A DNA stretch of 59,619 bases, from NCBI GenBank assembly GCA_028278125.1, contig JANQEY010000290.1, positions 1 through 59,619 of the forward strand, written 5' to 3'. Source of the DNA: a bacterium (lineage in GTDB: Bacteria > Electryoneota > Electryoneia > Electryoneales > Electryoneaceae). Shown piece after piece: positions 43,928 through 52,436 of this stretch. The position numbers were made by a program, and so were the translations under genes. The notes beneath the pieces are model-generated. The model was not told where the DNA came from. It saw only the letters and a list, made by a program, of their open reading frames with translations, and did not search any database. Positions within the stretch are counted from its first letter, which is position 1. Each line of letters begins with the position of its first letter.

Positions 43928-45357
43928 TCACTTCATCAATACCAGCTTACGAACCTCGTTGATCGGACCCGCCTGGAACCTCAGGAAGTACATTCCGCTG
44001 GACAGATGTGAACCATCAAATGATACGGAATGTCGTCCCGGAACCATTTGACCGGAAGCAAGAACTCCGACTTCCTGCCCGAGAAGGTTGTAGATACTGG
44101 CAGTTACCTCAACCCTGTTCAACAACGAAAATTCAACTGTGACAACCGGGTTGAACGGATTAGGATAGGCGCCATCGAACGACCAATCCAATGGTTGAGC
44201 TTCAAGATCGTCATTGACATCAGTGGTAGTATCGGGCAATAACATAGTGATCGGGATGTGATTGTTTTCAGTATCACAGGCGTCATTATTAAAACCTAAA
44301 TACAATCGATAAGTGTCATAAGGGAGTCCGGATCCATCAAAGTTCAGGTTAATTATATCAGTGGAATCAGCATCAAGTGAACCATTCGGATTATCGATGC
44401 TCAAATACTCTATGTGATCATCCAGTACAAGTATTTGGATGCCGTTGACAGGATCGTAATCAACAACGGTGGCAATTGTCCATGCCAGCGGATTCCAGTC
44501 CGGTGTGATAGTCGCACCAGCAATTACCATATCACCGGGAAGTGTTTCATAGGTGTATAATACTTCCGTATCGCCGGTCTCAGGGTTCATTCGCACAAAA
44601 TAGGTTGTAGTTTCACCACGTGATCGCCCTATCAGGTAGAGATTAAAATCGCTTCCATCGTCATACCATGAAGCTCCACGTGCCGAATACTCGTTACCGT
44701 ATTCATAAATTATTTCCCCTGCCCTGTTAACACCCCTGATTTCCGATCCATGGTCACCAAGCCAGAAGAGATCACTTTCGGGATCATATGCCACATACCT
44801 TGCCGGATTTGCAGGAATCTCCCATGAATCAACAAGATCAATGGACGTTATTATACCAAGATCTAACTGGATTTCCATCTGGTAAAGTTTACCGTTATCC
44901 GCACCGTAGAGGTAGTCACCATCCCAGGCTAAACCGAGGATACCGTTGTTGCTGCGTTCATCTGCCGGAACAGGCTGATCGACTGAAGTGATAGCCTCAC
45001 CATAACGGTCGTATTGATAGAATTTGTTGGCATCGCCAGGATTTAGATTATTAGAACCGGATGTAATAAAATACTTGTTCCAGAAGATTACACCATTGTT
45101 ATGAGTCTCATTCTCATCCAGATCAAACTGGTATGCCCAATCCCATGAATTGAAAAGTTCATCCAGTTCATTATCTCCTCCAGCTTCCGGGAACGATTCA
45201 CCTGTTATTGGTGGTTCCGGTTGTGGATCCTGGAAGTAGACATAAGCCGAATATGCCAGGGTTCCTTCTCCAGGATTTGTCAGGTTTAAACCGGACGTCA
45301 CCTGTTCATCCGGGAATAACTCAACATTAACTTCACCCGGATCAAGTGCGATTTCAG
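43928..45357 (-). repeat. Near-identical 3' segment shared by the two gingipain-like genes, copy B
   Basis: Partner of 38493-39925. The identity covers the propeller-like region and the T9SS sorting domain. Confidence 0.8.
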
Positions 45358-48300
45358 GATGGAGAAGTTCAATATCTACAGTGGTCGTTTCTTCTTCAAA
45401 TACTGTAATTTCACCAGAGATATAGTCATTGAAGCATTCCACTTCCAGTTCAAGAGTGTGAGTACCGATCGGAACCTCTTCAATCAAGAAATACCCCTGG
45501 GCATCCGTCATAGTGACAAAAAGATAGTCAGGCGAGTGGATGGTAGCCCCTTCCACCGGGTCACCCGTTCTAAGGTCAGTCACGGTACCATCTATCGCAC
45601 CCGTTATCTGTGCAACGTTTGTCGAGAACAGGATTGACCTGCCATCCGTGATTGATGCCGCACCAGGCATTAGCTGGTTCCAGTATGCCAGCATCAAACC
45701 ATCTGTCTGGCTACCGTTCTGGATACCAGTAGTCCAGTAGAATACATCAGCTGAAGAATGGTCACCACCCTGGGTGTGGCTCATATCTTCATACTGGAAA
45801 AGGATATCGTTATCTCCAGAATATGTCGGCCTGACATCCTGTCCATAAATGATAACTTCAAAAGTGCAGGGATTATTATTATGGTAGTCTGTAATATCAT
45901 GCCATTCAACAATTATCCGACTATTTACCTCATCATAATAATAATAAATCCCACCCTGGTTAGTTCTTCTTTCATCCCAGTAAGGCGCAATCATGTAATC
46001 AGGTGAATACGGTGAGGGAATACCCATATTACGTCCGAACGGTAAATCTGCCTGGCTGCCCATGGCAATCCAACCATTGGAGCATACCGTCATTTCAGAG
46101 AATATTTCACCATAGTACTGGACATCAAATGGTAATTCAACTACAACTGCTTCATCCCCATCATCAGAAGTGTCGTTAATATCCAGCTCTTCTCCGTCAA
46201 AATCATTCCCACCAACATCAGGATTAATTTCTACCCAGTCAAAATCAGGGACATGGTCCTGGTAGTCCGTATCTGTGTTATCGAAAGCGAAGTAACCATA
46301 ACTGTCAGGACCGACAGGATCGGTTGATTCTCGTGTTCCGAAGACAAACTGGATAGCTCCAAGTGTATCTACCTGTCCGGATTCGGTGGTAAAAATAATA
46401 CTCATCAATCCGGTCATACCCGGAATTGCTGACTCATGAATTTCTACCTGGAACGTTGCGGAGGAACTCACGCCCACATTCATGGCAGGATAATTCGGAT
46501 CATTCTGGATAATTGAGACGTAAGGTCCATTGCTAACAAGGTGACCTACACCAGCAGCAGCAATACTACCTCCAATGTTGATCACTTCTATATCCACGAA
46601 TCTTGTCTCACCGGGATCGAGATTTCCCTGGGGATCTACTTGAACGAGAGCAAATCGCGGAGCAGAAACAGTCAGAGGTATAATATCTGAGTAGTCATTC
46701 AGCTCAGAATCTATATTTATTGCAAGGTGAAGTATCCATTCATGTTGAGCTTCAGGTACAATTTCTACTAAAATCAGTCCTTCACCTATCCCGGTGCTGC
46801 CGGATGCAAGACTGGTCAGGGTTACAGCACCCGAGGTATTGTCGATCCAATTATCTTCTGAAGTGGCAGTAATTTCAATATTTGTCTCTTCAGTATCACC
46901 AAAATTCTGTAACGTAAACTCAAGTCCAACTGTTTCACCAGCTTCAGCGATTCCATCACCATCGCCCGATGTTCCACCGGTTCCATCATCCACTACCGTA
47001 TAATCAATTACACCTATCCGTGACGTAGGAGAAACGACTGATACATCAAGCCTGTATGGAGCACAGTTCTGTTTCGTTACAGTTAATACTGCTTCACCTT
47101 CAAAACGAACCGGAACATCGAGGATAACGTGTCCACTGTTATCTGTTTCAGCTGTAACAACAATATCCTCGTTATCGTCAACCTTGTAGAGTGTCACCCA
47201 GGCATCAGCTGCAAAACCTTCATCATCTTCAACAGATACTTCATAACCGTTCTGTCCTAGTTCAATCTCCTCTGATGCACTTACAGTAAGTTCTTCAGGT
47301 ATGTCCGTGTATAACCAAACTGTTGGATCACCCATGAGATTGTACCACATCAGGAATCCATCTACATCACCATCAAGATCATCATAATTAACAAAGAGGA
47401 AATATTTCGAGGCATACATCATGTCACCCATACAGGGATTCTGCATGACATGCATACTGAATGATGAGGCGGTACTGCACAGATTGTTAAACCGTGGCAT
47501 TGTATGGGATGTGTCCATTCCGAAACCACCGATGCCCCCTCGAGGAGAATTTGCGCTTCCTGCTCGCATATAAGTTTCACTGATTGCAACGCCCCAGCCC
47601 GTCCAGTTACCGGTTCCACATGTAATATCTACAGCAACCGGTGTCATAAAATCGTTATTGAGGTTGTTAATTTCAGTAGTGCTTAATCCCGCGCTTATAT
47701 AACCTCGACAACCGTAAAAACCTATACCATCATTAAACGCAGATATGGCTGCCGAACGCACCTGTGCACCTGAGAGACCTCCCCAGGGTGAAACCCAGGC
47801 AGTATCAACCTGGGTATAGCCGAGATCCAGCATTGCCCAGCGCTGATATCTACCGGAAAAAACAGTCTCAATACCAGAACTTGCGGATGCTACAGCTACA
47901 CAACCTTTTAAATACCAGTCAGTATTATCGAGGTCAGGATCACGTTCATATGCGATAACCTTGTTAACATATGTTGCGACATTATTTGTACTCTCAACAC
48001 TTATACGACCATATCCACATTCCGGGAGTTTATCGTTCCCTGCAACACAGGCATAATCGTTGTCTCCGTATCCTGTAGAAAAATCTACCTGTGCAGAACC
48101 GGATTCAGGAACATCCCAACTGCCTGAGGCATCTCCAACAATAACGATATAATCGTATTTTAAATCAGCCTCTTCCCAACGATCTTCAAGCTCATTCTGG
48201 ATATTGGAAGAAGTCCATGATCCAACATCATCATCAGTTAATAATTCTAATGTCCAACCCTTTTGGCGCTTCCACTCGAACCAGTCTTCCATCTCGTCCA

Positions 48301-49039
48301 TCAGAATGTCATCATTCTGCATGACAACCTGAACACTTCCACGGTAAAGGGTATATTCGTCCAGTTCATTCTCATCCCAGTCGAGGAGCAACCTGTAGAA
48401 CGGCAGGTAGGATTTGCTTAAATGTGTTGGCCAGTGATCGATTGTGTTACGGTCATCTGTACCTTCATAACGGATGGAAAGCTCTATACTGTTGTATACA
48501 CGTACTTCCCTACGTGCTGTGTTAACCTGGACAGGATATGTCACCAGGTTTGCCACACGAAATTCCCGCATGATTGCAGGTGAACCGGCTTCAGCCAGAA
48601 CTCCGGGATACCAGCTGTCTTCTTCAGCCCCGGTGTCCTCAATCCTGGCGAAATTATAATTCTCTTGATTACCTGTGTAGATGGCGTATTCAACATCGGT
48701 GTACGTCTCATATTCAGCGTTAAATACCTCCACAACAACACCACTCTGTGGGGGAAGACGGAACAATGAAGTGGCAATCGGTACCGCCGGATATCCTTCA
48801 ACTTCCAACCGGCCGCTGGCTGCGATAGAGGACAGCAATGCAGGATCAGCACCTGTTTCCACTTCAGTCCATATCGGTTCTGAAATTACCAGGGATAAAC
48901 TAATACCGCTATCTGTGAAGACACGATCACTTACTTTTATTGGCAGAAATTCTTCAACCGAAGATTGAAAAAGGGGTGACGCTATTGCATTGCAGGTGAG
49001 AATTCCAATAACCAGGATAACAAACATGGACTTCTTCAT
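43928..49039 (-). CDS. Gingipain-like (peptidase family C25) T9SS-exported protein, paralogue B
   Basis: The 1703-residue product has the same order as paralogue A: signal peptide (residues 1-21), propeptide-like region, C25-like domain (~245-590), Ig-like module, beta-rich region, carboxypeptidase-regulatory-like domain, propeller-like segment and T9SS type A domain (LVLMK). C474 is in VDITCGTGNW. The histidine position upstream reads FYGCRGYISAG (441-451) and has no histidine. If the enzyme is active, it must use another base; otherwise it is a binding protein that kept the fold. The C25 region is clearly diverged from paralogue A, in contrast to the near-identical C-terminal ~475 residues. 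Confidence 0.82.
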   Translation of the reverse strand: MKKSMFVILVIGILTCNAIASPLFQSSVEEFLPIKVSDRVFTDSGISLSLVISEPIWTEVETGADPALLSSIAASGRLEVEGYPAVPIATSLFRLPPQSGVVVEVFNAEYETYTDVEYAIYTGNQENYNFARIEDTGAEEDSWYPGVLAEAGSPAIMREFRVANLVTYPVQVNTARREVRVYNSIELSIRYEGTDDRNTIDHWPTHLSKSYLPFYRLLLDWDENELDEYTLYRGSVQVVMQNDDILMDEMEDWFEWKRQKGWTLELLTDDDVGSWTSSNIQNELEDRWEEADLKYDYIVIVGDASGSWDVPESGSAQVDFSTGYGDNDYACVAGNDKLPECGYGRISVESTNNVATYVNKVIAYERDPDLDNTDWYLKGCVAVASASSGIETVFSGRYQRWAMLDLGYTQVDTAWVSPWGGLSGAQVRSAAISAFNDGIGFYGCRGYISAGLSTTEINNLNNDFMTPVAVDITCGTGNWTGWGVAISETYMRAGSANSPRGGIGGFGMDTSHTMPRFNNLCSTASSFSMHVMQNPCMGDMMYASKYFLFVNYDDLDGDVDGFLMWYNLMGDPTVWLYTDIPEELTVSASEEIELGQNGYEVSVEDDEGFAADAWVTLYKVDDNEDIVVTAETDNSGHVILDVPVRFEGEAVLTVTKQNCAPYRLDVSVVSPTSRIGVIDYTVVDDGTGGTSGDGDGIAEAGETVGLEFTLQNFGDTEETNIEITATSEDNWIDNTSGAVTLTSLASGSTGIGEGLILVEIVPEAQHEWILHLAINIDSELNDYSDIIPLTVSAPRFALVQVDPQGNLDPGETRFVDIEVINIGGSIAAAGVGHLVSNGPYVSIIQNDPNYPAMNVGVSSSATFQVEIHESAIPGMTGLMSIIFTTESGQVDTLGAIQFVFGTRESTDPVGPDSYGYFAFDNTDTDYQDHVPDFDWVEINPDVGGNDFDGEELDINDTSDDGDEAVVVELPFDVQYYGEIFSEMTVCSNGWIAMGSQADLPFGRNMGIPSPYSPDYMIAPYWDERRTNQGGIYYYYDEVNSRIIVEWHDITDYHNNNPCTFEVIIYGQDVRPTYSGDNDILFQYEDMSHTQGGDHSSADVFYWTTGIQNGSQTDGLMLAYWNQLMPGAASITDGRSILFSTNVAQITGAIDGTVTDLRTGDPVEGATIHSPDYLFVTMTDAQGYFLIEEVPIGTHTLELEVECFNDYISGEITVFEEETTTVDIELLHPEIALDPGEVNVELFPDEQVTSGLNLTNPGEGTLAYSAYVYFQDPQPEPPITGESFPEAGGDNELDELFNSWDWAYQFDLDENETHNNGVIFWNKYFITSGSNNLNPGDANKFYQYDRYGEAITSVDQPVPADERSNNGILGLAWDGDYLYGADNGKLYQMEIQLDLGIITSIDLVDSWEIPANPARYVAYDPESDLFWLGDHGSEIRGVNRAGEIIYEYGNEYSARGASWYDDGSDFNLYLIGRSRGETTTYFVRMNPETGDTEVLYTYETLPGDMVIAGATITPDWNPLAWTIATVVDYDPVNGIQILVLDDHIEYLSIDNPNGSLDADSTDIINLNFDGSGLPYDTYRLYLGFNNDACDTENNHIPITMLLPDTTTDVNDDLEAQPLDWSFDGAYPNPFNPVVTVEFSLLNRVEVTASIYNLLGQEVGVLASGQMVPGRHSVSFDGSHLSSGMYFLRFQAGPINEVRKLVLMK

Positions 49040-49207
49040 GAGTAGACTCCGGATCTCGTAAAAACCGTCAAATAATTACTCCAAAACAGATATTCCCAAT
49101 AATCTATGGTAATCCTCGTCAAGAGGGTATCTTTAAATATGTAATTTCCTGTTTATTCAACCTTTATCTGGAAACACATTAGAGGCAGATTTAACTACTA
49201 TATTAAA

Positions 49208-49702
49208 CTAAATACTGTTAAAAGCATCAAGCAACAAATCATATGCTTCCCATAAACCTTGTGAGAGTACTTTGGTCTCTCCCACAACCGGCATAAAATT
49301 CGTATCTCCACTCCACCTTGGAACGATGTGTTGATGCAGGTGCTCCTCCAGACCTGCTCCGGAAATCCTTCCAATGTTCCAGCCGAGATTAAAACCGTGT
49401 GGAGTAAAAACCTTCTCCATTGCGTTTAATGAATCCTGGGTCAGGTTGCCGATTTCCGACCATTCATCACTTGTCAACTCTCGCAGGTCACTGATATGCC
49501 GTGATGGACATACCATGATGTGACCATTCGAATAAGGGTACCTGTTCAAGATGACAATGGCTTTATCACCACGCTGAACCAGGAGGTTCTCCCTGTCATT
49601 TTCCGGATCAGCCTTTAAGGCATCGCATATAAAACAGTCAGTCACTCCGTCTTTACTCTCCACTATCCATGTGTATCGCCAGGGTGCCCAAATGTGTCGC
49701 AA
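49208..49702 (-). CDS. HIT family protein, AP4A-phosphorylase type
   Basis: The 164-residue product starts RHIWAPWRYTWI and has a CFIC pair, a form typical of the FHIT/AP4A phosphorylase-like branch. The catalytic triad HLHQHIVPRW is at ~121-130. These proteins cleave dinucleoside polyphosphates or related substrates. The start is TTG at 49702, with GAGG seven bases upstream. It is downstream of the EF-G-like gene on the same strand, but a terminator lies between them. It is a different subtype from the HinT-like protein at 25982. Confidence 0.9.
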   Translation of the reverse strand: MRHIWAPWRYTWIVESKDGVTDCFICDALKADPENDRENLLVQRGDKAIVILNRYPYSNGHIMVCPSRHISDLRELTSDEWSEIGNLTQDSLNAMEKVFTPHGFNLGWNIGRISGAGLEEHLHQHIVPRWSGDTNFMPVVGETKVLSQGLWEAYDLLLDAFNSI

Positions 49703-49782
49703 TCTTTTTCCTCGTATACCACTCCAGGCTGACTAAATCATCCCGAATATTCTACTTTGCTTATTGTTTTACCAGGATTTCA

Positions 49783-49814
49783 AAAGAAACCGGATAATTT
49801 ATACAATTATCCGG
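49783..49814 (-). terminator. Rho-independent terminator of the EF-G-like gene
   Basis: CCGGATAAT and ATTATCCGG pair around TGTATAA; on the minus strand TTTCTTTT follows, ten bases past the stop of the 49824 gene. Confidence 0.8.
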
Positions 49815-49823
49815 TTACCAGTA

Positions 49824-51908
49824 TTATGAAGAAGCTTCTGCTTTTTTCGCTTCATATTCTTCTATCAGCTTGGCCTGGATATCGCCTGGAACCTCCTCAT
49901 AATGCGAAAACTTCCTCCGGTGCATTCCTCTACCCGATGTCAGTGAACGAAGAGTATTGGCGTATTTATATAGTTCTGCCAGGGGTATCTGTGCTTTGAT
50001 GAGCTGCCATTTACCCTCACTATCCATACTCATCACCTTGCCACGCCGTGAAGAGATATCCCCCATCACATCACCCATATTATCCTGTGGCACCTTGATA
50101 TCAACATCATAGATAGGTTCTAAAATAGATGTTTTACACTTTTTAATGGCTTCGCGGAATCCAATAGAACCTGCCATCTTGAAACTGAATTCATCAGAGT
50201 CTACGGCATGGAACTTCCCATCGAATACGGTCGCTTTAATGTCAACTACCGGGTAACCGGCAACAACACCACGTACGATAGTTTCCTTGATACCTTTATC
50301 AACCGCGGGAATAAACTGGCGGGGAATTACACCACCAACAATTTCATCAACAAATTCATACCCGGTACCACGTTCCTGGGGTTCTACACGAATCCAGGAA
50401 ATTCCAAACTGGCCACGACCACCGGATTGCTTTTTATGTTTACCTTCCGCTTCAGCTTTTGATTTGACAGTCTCCCTATAAGGCACTTTGGGTTCAACAA
50501 GTTGCGCCTCGACTCCAAAACGTTCCTGCAAACGATTCAGCACAACAGATAACTGAGCGTCACCCTGCCCCGCAATAATTGTTTGAGACAATTCAGTATC
50601 AAAAGTGACATCGTATGTAGGATCGGCCTTCTGAAGTACCTTCAAACCTTCAGCAATCTTATCCTCTTCACCTTCCTTTTTCGGCACTACTGACGCCCTG
50701 ATACTCGGTTCGGGGAATTTTGGAGGATCTATGATCATCGGAAAACTTGAGGCTGCAAGTGTGTCGCCGGTGCTGGTATTCCTGAGTTTCACCAGCACAC
50801 CCATATCACCAGCCTGTAATTGATCGATTGCTGTTCTCTGCTTACCCATCGAAATGGATATCTGGCTTATTTTTTCTGAGCCTTCCGAATTTAGATTCTG
50901 CAGTTCATCGCCAGTTTTCATAGTACCGCTGAATACTTTGAAATAACTCATCTCTCCAACGTGCGCTTCAGTTGTAGTCTTGTAAACCAGTATCGCTACG
51001 TTTCCTGAAGGATCTACCTCGAGATTCTGTTTTTCACCTGACTTTTGGTGTGTGGCTTCTTCTGACAGTCTGTCTAACGGAGTCGGGGCAAACTTGGCGA
51101 TAAAATCTGCCAGTGAGTCTATACCAGCGGATGCTGTAGCAGCACCACATAATACCGGGAAAATAGCACCATCAAGGATTCCCTGCTTCAAGCCTTTTTC
51201 CAGCTCGTCCTGTGACAGTTCACCTTCATCAAAATACTTTTCAAGAAGTTCATCGTCGGATTCAGCAGCACGTTCAATAAGGGTTTCCCGCAATGATTCC
51301 GCTTTTGCCTGCAAGTTATCGGGGATATCGCTTTTCGTCACATTACCCTTGTCATAAGTGTAAAGCTTCATCTCCAGGACATCGACAACCTGGTTAAAGC
51401 CAGGACCCGGATTAACAGCGTATTGGACGACAGCTGTATTCTGGAATGTGTTCTCCAGGGCATCTAGAACGTTATCGTAGTTGGCGTTTTCCTTGTCTAG
51501 CTGGTTGACAAAGAAACAACGGGGAGTATTACTTTCAACTGCGAAATCCCAAACCTGTTCAGTTACAACTTCAACACCAGATACACCATGGATCGCCACC
51601 ACGGCAAAATCGCACACCCTCAACGCTCCCTTAACTTCACCGATAAAATCACTGAAACCGGGAGTATCGATCAAATTGTACCTGACGTCCTTGGTGGAAG
51701 CCGTTAAAAGACTGGCACCAATTGAATGTTTACGGTCGATCTCATCCTTGGAGAAATCGCTGTGTGACGTGCCTTCGTCCACAGATCCCATACGATCTAT
51801 TGCCTTAAGGGAATATAAAAGTGATTCACAAATACTGGTTTTACCAGATGCACCGTGCCCAATAAAACACACGTTTCGAATATCAGAAGGGGAATAATCC
51901 TTCACCAC
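49824..51908 (-). CDS. Elongation factor G-like GTPase
   Basis: The 694-residue product has all EF-G domains. The P-loop GHGASGKT is at 17-24, DTPGF at 82-86, and the C-terminal EF-G domains IV and V include PQDNMGDVMGDISSRRGKV and ANTLRSLTSGRG. The base-recognition motif is NQLD (136-139) rather than NKxD. It belongs to the EF-G-like branch (as Thermus EF-G-2), not the main fusA, and its role is unclear; recycling or stress-time translation are possibilities. The start is GTG at 51908; GTG at 51905 has better spacing from AGGAGG. Confidence 0.85.
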   Translation of the reverse strand: MVKDYSPSDIRNVCFIGHGASGKTSICESLLYSLKAIDRMGSVDEGTSHSDFSKDEIDRKHSIGASLLTASTKDVRYNLIDTPGFSDFIGEVKGALRVCDFAVVAIHGVSGVEVVTEQVWDFAVESNTPRCFFVNQLDKENANYDNVLDALENTFQNTAVVQYAVNPGPGFNQVVDVLEMKLYTYDKGNVTKSDIPDNLQAKAESLRETLIERAAESDDELLEKYFDEGELSQDELEKGLKQGILDGAIFPVLCGAATASAGIDSLADFIAKFAPTPLDRLSEEATHQKSGEKQNLEVDPSGNVAILVYKTTTEAHVGEMSYFKVFSGTMKTGDELQNLNSEGSEKISQISISMGKQRTAIDQLQAGDMGVLVKLRNTSTGDTLAASSFPMIIDPPKFPEPSIRASVVPKKEGEEDKIAEGLKVLQKADPTYDVTFDTELSQTIIAGQGDAQLSVVLNRLQERFGVEAQLVEPKVPYRETVKSKAEAEGKHKKQSGGRGQFGISWIRVEPQERGTGYEFVDEIVGGVIPRQFIPAVDKGIKETIVRGVVAGYPVVDIKATVFDGKFHAVDSDEFSFKMAGSIGFREAIKKCKTSILEPIYDVDIKVPQDNMGDVMGDISSRRGKVMSMDSEGKWQLIKAQIPLAELYKYANTLRSLTSGRGMHRRKFSHYEEVPGDIQAKLIEEYEAKKAEASS

Positions 51909-52436
51909 TAATCCTCCTGCCCAACGGGCTATTTTTATATTAGAATTATCGAGGGAATTGGAATAAAAAGAACTAACAAATTGGACATCACGGAAGATAC
52001 GTTAATGACCATGATCCGTCAAGGTTTCTATTCTGAATATGCTCTGCATTTTGAGACTTTAATATATTAATAACCAGTGACCTGAAATGTTAATCAATCC
52101 TTTTCCAGTAATACTACATTCTGAAAATAAAATGTGTTTTTCTTCCAGTTTCCAAAAGACATCAGGAATTTGTAAGTGAAATCTACTGACCCTCCGGTCA
52201 ATGCTCTGATTTCTCCAAATTTCTTGTTGATGGTTCGGGACTATAAAAGTACTATCTTGAGAATTTATAAATTATTGAGTTATGTTCATTAAATTTTTGT
52301 TAAACAAGAAATTTTTAAGAGAAATCTCGAAGGACTCTTGACCTCAAGAGTTCGAGTAATTTAACTTCGTTAAATAATACATTTTAGACACTTAGATTCT
52401 GCCCAATTTAGAAACTGCTTGTGGTGGGAGGGAAAA
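51909..52436. other. Divergent region upstream of the third VCBS gene
   Basis: This 528-base AT-rich stretch has no gene. A strong hairpin at about 52328-52354 (CTCTTG / CAAGAG with an outer CGAA / TTCG) lies ~83 bases before the start codon at 52437, so it is likely in the 5' leader. GGGAGGG is the ribosome site. Confidence 0.5.
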
